64,000 nt of DNA. Source: Paenibacillus sp. FSL R10-2782 (lineage in GTDB: Bacteria > Bacillota > Bacilli > Paenibacillales > Paenibacillaceae). The DNA lies in the NCBI RefSeq assembly GCF_038592985.1, contig NZ_CP151951.1:549001-613000 (forward strand), given 5' to 3'. Below, in pieces: positions 36,565-45,268 of the stretch. Position 1 is the stretch's first letter. Each line of letters starts with the position of its first letter. Below the pieces are notes generated by a model that was not told the origin of the DNA, ran no database searches, and saw only the letters and a list, made by a program, of their open reading frames with translations. The translations under genes were made by a program, and so were the position numbers.

Positions 36565-37078
36565 ATGAGTTCAAATCTCGATGTGGACATTCGGCGGATA
36601 CCTGCCTTCAAGGTGGCGGCGCTGACGGCGCAGGCTCCTTTTGCCAAATTGGGGGTTGAGGTGCGTAAGCAGTGGAAGCAGGTGCAGCGGACACTTCCAG
36701 GGATTCACCCTGGTCGTCTGGATGCGGATATTGGCTATGTTCTGTCTCCCCAATGGGGAGTAATCAAAGAGAACGGTAGTATTGCTGTCAAGGTGGGCGT
36801 TAAAGTGTCCTCATGGAATGGAAATACCCGCCAGTTTCGAACACGTGGAGGTGCCTGAACGGGAGTATGCGGTGACCCGCTTTCAGGGAGACCGGGAGCG
36901 ACTGAATACTATCTATGATGACCTGTTTGACTGGTTGGATCATAATGGATATGAGCGTAATACAGCAGAGGGAGTATACTGGATCGAGTCCAATCGGCTG
37001 AAGCCTGTGAACCCTTTTGATATTCCGTCTGAGGAAATTCAGAACTTTGATTATGATATTGCGATAGCTATTGTATAA
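36565..37078 (+). pseudogene. GyrI-like effector-binding protein, frameshifted
   Basis: Two overlapping frames together read as one protein of about 170 residues with an AraC-type effector-binding (GyrI-like) domain. The first (36565-36858) starts after GAGGAGG and covers DIRRIPAFKVAALTAQAP through AVKVGVKV. The second (about 36782-37078) continues with PHGMEIPASFEHVEVPEREYAV, and ends EIQNFDYDIAIAIV. A single extra base near 36800-36812, for example in the AAA of GTTAAAGTG, would give this break. It may be a real mutation or a sequencing error. The intact protein would bind small molecules or antagonise gyrase inhibitors. Confidence 0.7.
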
Positions 37079-37288
37079 AATACCTTTAGTGAACGAGGGC
37101 TATCCGTACTCGTATACAACTTAGAATTTTGCTACAAGAAGGCGACCTATACGTTGGTTCAAGTATATAAAATTGAAGTTTGCCTTTTGCCCAATCATTC
37201 ACCGGGTCTGCACCATATTTTTGGGTTATCATGCTCATTTGTGGTATATGTATAAGGGGAAATAAAATGAGTATTCTGCTCTTATGGT

Positions 37289-37470
37289 GAGGTGCGAATG
37301 TGAAGCTCACATAAAAACCCCGGATCCTTCGCACCTCGAAATTTGTCGAAAAACATTAAATCAGCTTTCTTCAGTAGAAGTCAATGGTTGATTCAAGCCT
37401 TTTTGGCATCGTTTTTTGCTAAAATGTATGGAATTTATATCATTAAGGTATGAATGACTGCATTTTCGCT
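37289..37470 (+). promoter_or_regulatory. CRISPR leader region
   Basis: The 180 bases left of the first repeat are AT-rich. They contain a long inverted element: GAGGTGCGAA at about 37290 and TTCGCACCTC at 37329, enclosing a stretch with CCCCGGATCC. Elements of the form GGTGCGAA...TTCGCACC occur in leaders of type I-C arrays next to cas2. The position fits, since the opposite end of the array carries the decayed repeat. Confidence 0.6.
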
Positions 37471-38775
37471 GTCGCACTCTATATGAGTGCGTGGATTGAA
37501 ATAATTCGGACAGTCGATCAGCGATATCGGTAATGGCAGTCGCACTCTATATGAGTGCGTGGATTGAAATAGATCACCGATAATCAAAGGAGCTTTAACG
37601 GTAGTTGGTCGCACTCTATATGAGTGCGTGGATTGAAATAGTTAAAGCAGCCAATACGCCTTTTTGAATACTCGGTCGCACTCTATATGAGTGCGTGGAT
37701 TGAAATCAAAGAGTATCGCAGCGCCTATGAAAAGTATCTTAGTCGCACTCTATATGAGTGCGTGGATTGAAATCCTTCGGAACCAAATTAGAGCCGGATC
37801 AACCGGGACGGTCGCACTCTATATGAGTGCGTGGATTGAAATTGAAACACTCGGTCACTGTCAGGGTCGTCGTCAAGTCGCACTCTATATGAGTGCGTGG
37901 ATTGAAATCTCGTTATTGTGCATGTGTGTGCATGCTCCTTTCGGTGTCGCACTCTATATGAGTGCGTGGATTGAAATATAGGCATATCGCAGAGTTGTAA
38001 GGATCAGACCATGCGTCGCACTCTATATGAGTGCGTGGATTGAAATAAACCGAGGGTATGAAGGTCACGGAGATAACCACGTCGCACTCTATATGAGTGC
38101 GTGGATTGAAATCTGATCCAAACCGATGCACATAGCTGCGGAACTGTCACGTCGCACTCTATATGAGTGCGTGGATTGAAATTTGCTGACGGCTTCTGAA
38201 CGGCACTGTTTTGGAGTCGCACTCTATATGAGTGCGTGGATTGAAATGCCTGGGTTATGCGGAGTAATACGAAGGAGGGAACTACAGTCGCACTCTATAT
38301 GAGTGCGTGGATTGAAATTAAATTGGTTTGTCGCCTCCACTTGAGTTTTTGGTCGCACTCTATATGAGTGCGTGGATTGAAATATATACCTGGAGTTAAT
38401 CAACAGGACAGGATCGTTGGTCGCACTCTATATGAGTGCGTGGATTGAAATCCTTGCAGGTGTAAAGCCCAGCACACGCGGATCGTCGCACTCTATATGA
38501 GTGCGTGGATTGAAATCAAACAAGTGGTTGGCCACGGTAAATTGTTGTACACGTCGCACTCTATATGAGTGCGTGGATTGAAATACATCCAGGAAGAAAT
38601 GCAGCACATCATCGACAAGTCGCACTCTATATGAGTGCGTGGATTGAAATCTGTATAACCGCTACTCGTTGGTCGGTGGCATCTTGAGTCGCACTCTATA
38701 TGAGTGCGTGGATTGAAATCCTTCCCCATCTTAGCTGCTCCAATTACTGTATGTCGCACTCTATATGAGTGCGTG
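37471..38775 (+). CRISPR. Type I-C-like CRISPR array, 19 full repeats plus truncated terminal repeat
   Basis: The 32-base repeat starts GTCGCACTC, has the palindromic core GCACTC-TATAT-GAGTGC and ends GTGGATTGAAAT, as type I-C repeats do. Nineteen copies appear identical by eye. The twentieth keeps only its first 23 bases (38753-38775) and marks the distal end. The nineteen spacers are 33-39 bases long and all different. Several translate in one frame without stops (for example spacers 4, 14, 15 and 17), as expected of phage or plasmid genes. The leader lies on the left. No cas gene is present in the 37 kb on the left or the 25 kb on the right. Confidence 0.97.
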
Positions 38776-39094
38776 TGGAGTTCTGCCAGTGTTATGCTGT
38801 CAGTTCCTTTTTTTTGTGCATTGAATATAGAACGCATGTTTGTATATAATTAATGTAGAAACGTTATCTTGTGCTCCACGATACCCAATACAAGCTGCTA
38901 AGACTACTTTTCTATTTTTCAAGAAGCAATTATATTTTCTTATAACGACTTCGAATTATTGATTACATTTTAGTGTAATTTATGATTGTTATTTGCTCGG
39001 GGGTCTATTAATATAGTGGAGAGTTTTGAACTAATAGTTGCAAAGTAAGATTTTCGTATGCGAAATAAATAACCTTAGGAGGACAACACGCAAC
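38776..39094. other. Gene-free interval between CRISPR array and MFS gene
   Basis: About 320 bases, AT-rich to the right. It carries the promoter region of the MFS gene and no cas remnant that I can recognise. Confidence 0.5.
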
Positions 39095-40294
39095 ATGTCA
39101 GAATCACAATTGAAAATGGGGCCGCTGGTCATTTTGATGATTAATATGTTTATTGCCATGCTGGGAATTGGCCTCATCATTCCGATCCTCCCCAAATTCA
39201 TGGGCTCCCTGGGAGGCACTGGTGAAACGGGAGGCTACCTGGTTGCCGTATTCGGCTTGACCCAGTTTCTGTTTTCACCGTTGGCTGGTGAATGGTCCGA
39301 TAAATACGGGCGCAAAAAAATGATCATTATCGGTTTGGTGATCATGACGATTTCTTCAGTATTATTTGCTATAGGGCATTCGTTGACGATGCTGTATATA
39401 TCCCGTTTGCTCGGAGGCGCAGGGGCTGCCTTTATGATTCCTCCGATGATGGCTTATATTGCCGACATTACGACGGTACACAACCGCGGTCGGGGAATGG
39501 GTTTGTTGGGCGCGGCCATGTCTCTCGGGTTTGTTATCGGCCCTGGCGTGGGCGGTTTGCTGGCAGATATTTCGATACGCACGCCTTTGTACGTTTCGGC
39601 GGGAGTATCGGGTGTAGCTGCCCTGATTTCGTTGGTTTTGCTGCCCGAAACCTTGTCGATGGATAAACAGTTGAAATTCCGGAATGTCAAAGTCAAGCGC
39701 GACAATGTCATTAAGCAGTTTGCACTTTCTTTTCGCAAGCCGTACTTCATGCTGTTGATTATGATTTTCACTCTAACCTTTGGGTTGACGCATTTTGAAA
39801 CCATGTTTCCTTTCTTCGTGACAGGCAAGTTTCATTACAATGAGCGCGATATTGCGATCATTATTACGGTAGGGGCGCTGGTGGGAACGGTGATTCAGGC
39901 GGTTGTGATCAGTCCGCTGTTGAATCGTTTTGGCGAAAAAGGTGTTATTATCGGCTCCTTTCTGTTTTCCGCAATTTCTCTTGTGCTTATGCTGCTTTCT
40001 GGCAATTTTTATTATGTACTTGGGGTATCACTCATCTTCTTTACCGCTACGTCGCTGCTGCGACCAGCCATTAATACGGCTTTATCCAAAATGGCCGGTG
40101 ATGAACAGGGAGTTGCAGCCGGGATGAACAATGCCTATATGAGTATCGGTAATATTTTGGGACCTGCGCTGGCGGGTACGTTGTTTGAGGTGCATATTAA
40201 TCTGCCGTACATTTTTGGGGCGGTCATTCTCATCCTTAGTTTAGGACTGGCTGTAAAATGGAACAGCAAAGGTACGCAAACGACAGCGGTTTAA
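39095..40294 (+). CDS. MFS multidrug exporter, Bmr/NorA-like
   Basis: The 399-residue protein has 12 transmembrane segments. It shows MFS motif A between helices 2 and 3 (GEWSDKYGRKKM) and the exporter motif C in helix 5 (GLLGAAMSLGFVIGPGVGGLLAD). The sequence MFIAMLGIGLIIPILPKFM at the start resembles Bmr and NorA, proton-driven exporters of drugs and dyes. AGGAGG lies 12 bases ahead of the ATG. It is monocistronic, ends in a long hairpin, and no BmrR-type regulator is next to it. Substrate specificity is unknown. Confidence 0.92.
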   Translation: MSESQLKMGPLVILMINMFIAMLGIGLIIPILPKFMGSLGGTGETGGYLVAVFGLTQFLFSPLAGEWSDKYGRKKMIIIGLVIMTISSVLFAIGHSLTMLYISRLLGGAGAAFMIPPMMAYIADITTVHNRGRGMGLLGAAMSLGFVIGPGVGGLLADISIRTPLYVSAGVSGVAALISLVLLPETLSMDKQLKFRNVKVKRDNVIKQFALSFRKPYFMLLIMIFTLTFGLTHFETMFPFFVTGKFHYNERDIAIIITVGALVGTVIQAVVISPLLNRFGEKGVIIGSFLFSAISLVLMLLSGNFYYVLGVSLIFFTATSLLRPAINTALSKMAGDEQGVAAGMNNAYMSIGNILGPALAGTLFEVHINLPYIFGAVILILSLGLAVKWNSKGTQTTAV

Positions 40295-40311
40295 TATTTT
40301 TTCCTGTAAAC

Positions 40312-40379
40312 ATAGTCTTTTTTGGTGCGAGATGTGAGTTCTAGTGAACCACAGGTTGCACCGAAGGAGACTATTTTTG
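40312..40379 (+). terminator. Long imperfect hairpin terminator after MFS gene
   Basis: Nested arms ATAGTCT/AGACTAT, GGTGC/GCACC and GTTC/GAAC pair across 63 bases, and a T run (40374-40378) follows. The multiple interior bulges suggest an RNA structure rather than a simple stem. Confidence 0.55.
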
Positions 40380-40511
40380 GTATATATGGAGAAATGGTTA
40401 ATGAAACGACTGCTTCGTGGGTAATAATGCATGGTGAGTTTATAAGTGAGACACAGCAATGAGATACAGATCGATAAAATCCGGGCAACAGCCCAAAGGA
40501 GATGAGAGCCG

Positions 40512-41561
40512 ATGGAAGAGCGGAATGAACAGTTATTTTATACAGGAACTTATGCGTCTCACCATGAGAGAGGAATTTATGTATGCGCTTTACGTGTGGA
40601 AAGTGGTGATCTGCGCATGATTGGCGGTGTGGAGGGGATTGAGCGGCCTTCATTTCTGGCACTGCACCCGGATGGAACGAAGCTGTATGCCGCCAGTGAG
40701 ACGGAGGCAGGCGAGTTGTACGCGTATCAGGTGCATGCGCAGACGGGAGAGCTGCACCCATTGGATCGAAAAGGGACGGAAGGGGCACACACTTGCTATG
40801 TCACGGTGACAGCGGATGGACGGTATGTGCTGGCTTCCAATTATTCAGGCGGAAATGCCGTGGTATTCCCGGTGACGGAAGCTGGTGGATTGGGGGAAAT
40901 GTCGGGGCAGGTTCAGCATACCGGCTCAGGTATTCGCCAGGATGCGGCACATCCGCATTCGATTATTCCTGATCCTTCAGGACAGTACGCAATGGTATGT
41001 GATTTGGGGCTGGATCAGATTGTGGTATACCGTTTGACGGAAGACGGGAAGCTGGTGGCCCATCGTGAGGCAGACCTGCCGCCCGGTTCCGGTCCGCGTC
41101 ATCTGGTCTTTCATCCTTCGCGTCCCTATGCCTTTGTGGCCAACGAGCTGAATAATACGGTCGCTGTATTGAGCTACAACGAACGCAACGGGGAGCTTCA
41201 ATTGCTGCAAAGCTTGTCCACACTGCCGGAAGGCATCATAGATGTGGAAAATACAGCCGCAGACATTCGGATTACGCCTTGTGGACGCTATCTGTATGTG
41301 TCAAACCGAGGGCATAACAGCATCGTGCTGTACCATGTCGATCTGGACAGCGGTAAGCTGGAGACGGTTGAATGGGTGGAGACTTTTGGCAGCACGCCGC
41401 GTAACTTCAACATCTTGTCCGGGTATCTGGTTGTCGCGAATCAGGACGGAAATAACATTGTATCCTTTGCTATTCATAGCGAAGACGGACGATTGACTCG
41501 AACAGGATATGTGCTGGAAGTTCCTTCACCTGTATGCATTGAGCCTGTGCGGCAGTCATAG
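40512..41561 (+). CDS. pgl: 6-phosphogluconolactonase, beta-propeller (YkgB-type)
   Basis: The 349-residue cytoplasmic enzyme hydrolyses 6-phosphogluconolactone in the oxidative pentose phosphate pathway, upstream of gluconate-6-phosphate use. It is a seven-bladed beta-propeller (lactonase family), with the repeated blade pattern HPDGTKLYAASE, TADGRYVLASNYSGG, HPSRPYAFVANELNNTV and TPCGRYLYVSNRGHNS, the latter being the typical active-site edge. The ATG is preceded by AAGGAGATGA. It is followed by a strong terminator. It complements gntK, which feeds the same intermediate. Confidence 0.93.
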   Translation: MEERNEQLFYTGTYASHHERGIYVCALRVESGDLRMIGGVEGIERPSFLALHPDGTKLYAASETEAGELYAYQVHAQTGELHPLDRKGTEGAHTCYVTVTADGRYVLASNYSGGNAVVFPVTEAGGLGEMSGQVQHTGSGIRQDAAHPHSIIPDPSGQYAMVCDLGLDQIVVYRLTEDGKLVAHREADLPPGSGPRHLVFHPSRPYAFVANELNNTVAVLSYNERNGELQLLQSLSTLPEGIIDVENTAADIRITPCGRYLYVSNRGHNSIVLYHVDLDSGKLETVEWVETFGSTPRNFNILSGYLVVANQDGNNIVSFAIHSEDGRLTRTGYVLEVPSPVCIEPVRQS

Positions 41562-41602
41562 CGTTTGGCAAAAAGGCATGTTAGAAGAAGATGAAAAAAA
41601 TA

Positions 41603-41654
41603 AAAACACGGCGCTTTGCTTGCCATGAACGCATGGGGCAAAGGGCCGTGTTTT
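41603..41654. terminator. Bidirectional terminator after pgl
   Basis: AAAACACGGC and GCCGTGTTTT plus GCTTTGC/GCAAAG pair to a long stem, with A and T runs on both sides, between convergent pgl and the ArsR-type gene. Confidence 0.85.
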
Positions 41655-41683
41655 AGGGTCTGAGAAGAACAGGTGCTGAAAGT

Positions 41684-42640
41684 TTATTTGCTGCTGTCGC
41701 CAGCCTCTACTGTTGCTGTTTTCGTATGGTTTTCCGCAGGCTTGTAGTACAAGCGGAACAGAATGTCCTGATTGTAGTTACCGAATCCAGTACCGAACAG
41801 GGTAACCCCTCCAACATGCTGGGCATCATCCAGAATGGCAATGCGGAATTTCCATTGCTTCTGATCAATCAGCACATGGCTTAAGGTTACATCAGATATT
41901 TGCTTGCCGTCCATAAAGGTACCCTTAGACGTAACGCGAAGTCTTTTGAGCAGACCGTATTGGTTGATAAAATCAGGCCACCATGCAGGTGTGTATTTTC
42001 CCCGGTTATCGCCGAAATCTCCCGGACTGGTCCAAGTCCCCAGATTCACATCGTTCAGGAAAAAGGTAATGTCCGAAGGCCAGTTGTCATTGGTAAAAGG
42101 GGCCTCGGACGATAGCTCCATCGAAATTTCAAGCTCCTCGGCCTTTTGGCTGGACAGGAGGAAATTGGGTACTTTATAATCCATATATCCTTGACTAAAC
42201 CACAGGATTTTGGAATTGAAGCGCTCAGGGTCCAGAAACGAACGAGGCTCGTCGAATTCTCCGATAATTTTCTCGACGGTAGCCAGTCCGCAGGTCGGCT
42301 GAATTTCAAAATCTGTAAAGTGCCCGACGGAAATCTCCGTCTGATGAAATTGCCGTACATCCTGCTGATAGCGTGGCATGGCTATTTCAATTTTGTCTGT
42401 AGCCAGTGAGCATACTTTCTGAACGCCACCGCGCCCAGGCAGCATTTTGGTCGAAATAATGGATGCTCTCTCCAGCTTTTTGACATGCATGGTCATGATG
42501 GCACTGCTTAGTCCCAGTGCTTCCGCCAGCTCGCGTATATTCATAGGCTTCTCCGCAAGCAGAACAATCATGTTCAGCCGAACCTCGCTGGCCAGCGCTT
42601 CATATACGGGAAGTGATTTTTCAGAAATGTCCAGTTGCAT
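41684..42640 (-). CDS. ArsR-type HTH regulator with fused C-terminal beta domain
   Basis: About 318 residues. Residues 5-80 form an ArsR-type winged helix (PVYEALASEVRLNMIVLLAEKPMNIRELAEALGLSS). The remaining 220 residues are a beta-rich domain with a carbohydrate-binding look: many Trp and Phe, and phrases such as DITFFLNDVNLGTWTSPGDFGDNRG. This combination occurs in Paenibacillus and may sense a sugar ligand. The ATG at 42640 has GGAGG four bases ahead; upstream in-frame codons to 42775 are not supported. Its target is unknown. Confidence 0.85.
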   Translation of the reverse strand: MQLDISEKSLPVYEALASEVRLNMIVLLAEKPMNIRELAEALGLSSAIMTMHVKKLERASIISTKMLPGRGGVQKVCSLATDKIEIAMPRYQQDVRQFHQTEISVGHFTDFEIQPTCGLATVEKIIGEFDEPRSFLDPERFNSKILWFSQGYMDYKVPNFLLSSQKAEELEISMELSSEAPFTNDNWPSDITFFLNDVNLGTWTSPGDFGDNRGKYTPAWWPDFINQYGLLKRLRVTSKGTFMDGKQISDVTLSHVLIDQKQWKFRIAILDDAQHVGGVTLFGTGFGNYNQDILFRLYYKPAENHTKTATVEAGDSSK

Positions 42641-42814
42641 AGTTCCTCCAATTCTAACGCACATCAACAATTGATGATAGTTTAACATATATGGATTTTT
42701 TTCAATATTCATACATAAAAAACGATATGATTTACATTTATATAAACAATATACCCTTTCCTTGATTGTCGGCACAAGCTTATCCCGCCAAAAAGTCTAA
42801 AATTGTTCAAAAAA

Positions 42815-42858
42815 CAGGACACCCCACATAACCATTCGGTGTCTGTCGGGATGTCCTG
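42815..42858. other. Hairpin between ArsR-type and membrane protein genes
   Basis: CAGGACACCC and GGGATGTCCTG pair across about 24 bases, ahead of the stop of the membrane-protein gene. The T tract is missing, so its role as a terminator is uncertain. Confidence 0.4.
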
Positions 42859-42913
42859 TGATGGGATGTGATTTTAACGTTCATGCGGTATCCGATTGTG
42901 CATCGCTTGCTGT

Positions 42914-43882
42914 CTAGGAACGGTTATGTTCCTCCGCCAAAGAAGAGTCGGGCGTTCTGTCTTTGTCTGTCGTGTGCATTTCCGGATATTGAGAAGGATC
43001 TGCCTTCATCAAGCCGGGATGACCGACATAAGGGCGATCACTCCGTGAGCGGCCCCGGGTGAGTCGGAAGCCAATCAAAAACAGGACAAGCTGCACAGCC
43101 AGTATGTAGAGAGAAGCCTCCGGTCCGATCCATTGAAACAGGGCAACGGCGGCGATCACCATGGACAACAGGCTTGTCGGGAAATGGGATGCCGTCACAT
43201 CCAGATCATTTTGTCTGCGCAGGGTCATCAACCGGTATACATACAGCAGGGCGATCAAGCCGGAAACAAATCTCATCCATGTATACCCTATGAGCCAGGA
43301 CGCAGATGGGACAGCTTCGGGCAGACTATTATAGATTGTACTATACGACATAAGTTCCACAATCAGCCGTGAGATTAGCCACACGATACCCGCCAGCGCC
43401 AAAGGCCCGGCAGCGGGACGCAGCAGCTTCCATAAAGCCGTACCCCAGCCCGGAGCATGCGATTCCAGCAGAACAAGCCGACGTTCGTCGATCAGTTTGT
43501 TCATTTCGCGCTCCAGTGATTTGAGAAGCAATTCCCTGCGGAATGCGTCACATTCTCTTAGAGATGCCTGAACCTGTTCCTGAAGGTGAGGGGTTAAATA
43601 GGGAGCAGCCTTCGCTTCCTGAAGGGCATGGATCAGTCCACTCTGATGCTGGCGTGTTTCGTTGCTGCTTAAGCTGTACTGAGTAGAGGTTTGGAGATAG
43701 CCTGCCAACCGTCCGTAGATACGTAGCGATTCCTGTAATTCATTCAGCCGCTGCTGACGCGAATTTCGAAGCTGGGCTGCGCTGTGAACATACAGCCATA
43801 CCAGCAAAGACAATGCCAGCAGGACGGCAATCAGACCGGGTGAGATATATGCGGCCAATGCCGCGAAGTCCGTCGGGGACAC
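42914..43882 (-). CDS. Membrane protein of unknown function with coiled-coil loop
   Basis: About 323 residues. There is an N-terminal helix (about 12-34), a cytoplasmic coiled-coil or helical loop rich in Gln, Glu and Arg (40-135), then about four more transmembrane segments (about 150-255) and a charged, acidic C-terminus. The GTG at 43882 has GGAGG eight bases upstream; a TTG at 43888 is too close. No family was recognised. It is monocistronic, divergent from the acetyltransferase. Confidence 0.7.
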   Translation of the reverse strand: MSPTDFAALAAYISPGLIAVLLALSLLVWLYVHSAAQLRNSRQQRLNELQESLRIYGRLAGYLQTSTQYSLSSNETRQHQSGLIHALQEAKAAPYLTPHLQEQVQASLRECDAFRRELLLKSLEREMNKLIDERRLVLLESHAPGWGTALWKLLRPAAGPLALAGIVWLISRLIVELMSYSTIYNSLPEAVPSASWLIGYTWMRFVSGLIALLYVYRLMTLRRQNDLDVTASHFPTSLLSMVIAAVALFQWIGPEASLYILAVQLVLFLIGFRLTRGRSRSDRPYVGHPGLMKADPSQYPEMHTTDKDRTPDSSLAEEHNRS

Positions 43883-44026
43883 CCGCAATCCCTCCTTCCA
43901 TTGTTCTTTCTACACTATTGCACAGACCACACAGGCATTTCAAGGGCTTGGTCACGTCTGACAGAGATATATGAAGTATTTTTTGGTAAAATAGACAAGA
44001 TGACAAGCAGGGAGGGGAGATTCAGC

Positions 44027-44484
44027 ATGAACGAGTATATAGAAAATACCGCAGAACATCATAGAAGATCGAATCACCCGACGGGCAGTTTCGCGTGGAG
44101 TACGCCATTCTATCTATAGAGGAGTATCGGGGGTTGCGAAAGGAGACGGGTCTGACGCAGATTACAGAAGAAGCTGCAACCAAGGGCCTGCCGAACACCC
44201 TGTTTGCGGTGACGCTCCGAATTGGGCAGGAATTGATCGGCATGGGCCGGGTAAGCGGTGACGGCGTTGTTTTCTTTTTGGTGACGGATATTGCAGTCAA
44301 GCCCTCCCATCAGGGAAAAGGGTACGGGCGTACACTTATGGAAGAGATTATGTCCTATTTGAAACGTGAGGTTCCAGCGGGTAGCTTTGCGACGCTGATC
44401 GCAGACAAGCCAGCCGACCGCTTGTATGCGCAATTTGGCTTCCAATTGGTCAGTCCTGGATCGGAAAGAATGTACTGGCGGTAG
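44027..44484 (+). pseudogene. GNAT acetyltransferase with 5' frameshift
   Basis: A good GGGAGGGGAG site leads to an ATG at 44027 in one frame (MNEYIENTAEHH...). That frame stops at 44119, while the clear GNAT domain is in another frame from 44095 or earlier (VEYAILSIEEYRGLRKETGL through to SERMYWR), without its own ribosome site. The GNAT core is intact: VTDIAVKPSHQGKGYGRTLM is the acetyl-CoA binding motif A. One base change between about 44060 and 44090 would restore a 150-residue protein. It may be a mutated gene or a sequence error. If translated from the GTG at 44095 it gives 129 residues. Confidence 0.65.
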
Positions 44485-44604
44485 CCGGGCGGAGTTTAGG
44501 CAAGGGCCGAAGCGGATAAGTAATATATAAGCTGAACTAAAAAATGTACATGGAAAACGGAGTAGATAGTAAGTAAATTATAGACAGGAAGAAGGCAAGG
44601 ACAT

Positions 44605-45237
44605 ATGAAAGTCATTATTTTTGGAGCAACAGGAACCATTGGTCAAGCATTGGTGAAAGAGGCCATCAAGCGCAAGTACCAGGTGACGGCGGCGGTTCGT
44701 GATCCGCAGCGTGTGACGGAGCAAAGTGAGTATTTGACCGTCGTTCAAGCGGATATTTTGAATCCCGATTCCGTAACAGCCGTGGCCAAAGGACATGATG
44801 CGATTATCAGCGCTTATGGTCCCAAGTTTGGAGCTGAGGAAGAATTGCTCGAAGCAACGCGTTCTTTACTGGAAGGAACCCGGCGTTCCGGCGCAGAGCG
44901 TATACTGGTGGTCGGCGGAGCTGGTAGCCTGAAAACGGAAAACGGTGAACGCCTGATGGATACAGCCGAGTTTCTGGAGGAAGTCAAGCCACTAGCAGCC
45001 GCACATGCCGATGCACTGGAGCTGTATCGTGCTGCGGATGTGGACTGGACATATTGCAGTCCTGCCGCAATCATTGAGCCGGGACGGCGTACAGGGCATT
45101 TTCGCATTGGCTTGGACCATGTAGTTGTTGATGAATTGGGTCACAGCCGCATCTCGGTTGAGGATTATGCAGTAGCCCTGATTGATGAGCTGGTAGAGGG
45201 GGAATTTGTAAATTCACGTTTTACGGTCGGGTATTAA
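44605..45237 (+). CDS. NAD(P)H-binding atypical SDR (YwnB-like)
   Basis: The 210-residue cytoplasmic protein begins with the dinucleotide motif IIFGATGTIGQAL and continues as a NAD(P)H-binding Rossmann fold without the YxxxK catalytic pair, as in the atypical SDRs such as B. subtilis YwnB. Phrases like ERILVVGGAGSL and SPAAIIEPG are conserved in that group. AGGAAGAAGGCAAGG lies ahead of the ATG. It is 31 bases upstream of the NAD(P)HX repair gene and may be in the same operon. The reaction is not known. Confidence 0.88.
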   Translation: MKVIIFGATGTIGQALVKEAIKRKYQVTAAVRDPQRVTEQSEYLTVVQADILNPDSVTAVAKGHDAIISAYGPKFGAEEELLEATRSLLEGTRRSGAERILVVGGAGSLKTENGERLMDTAEFLEEVKPLAAAHADALELYRAADVDWTYCSPAAIIEPGRRTGHFRIGLDHVVVDELGHSRISVEDYAVALIDELVEGEFVNSRFTVGY

Positions 45238-45268
45238 AAAAGGATCGCATTACGGGAGGCGAAGAAGC

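Noticed and set aside
37691..38131. Open frames through the CRISPR array (repeats read as VALYMSAWIEI or NPRTHIECD)
   Set aside because: They are translations of the repeat itself in both directions. No ribosome site or independent coding signal is present.
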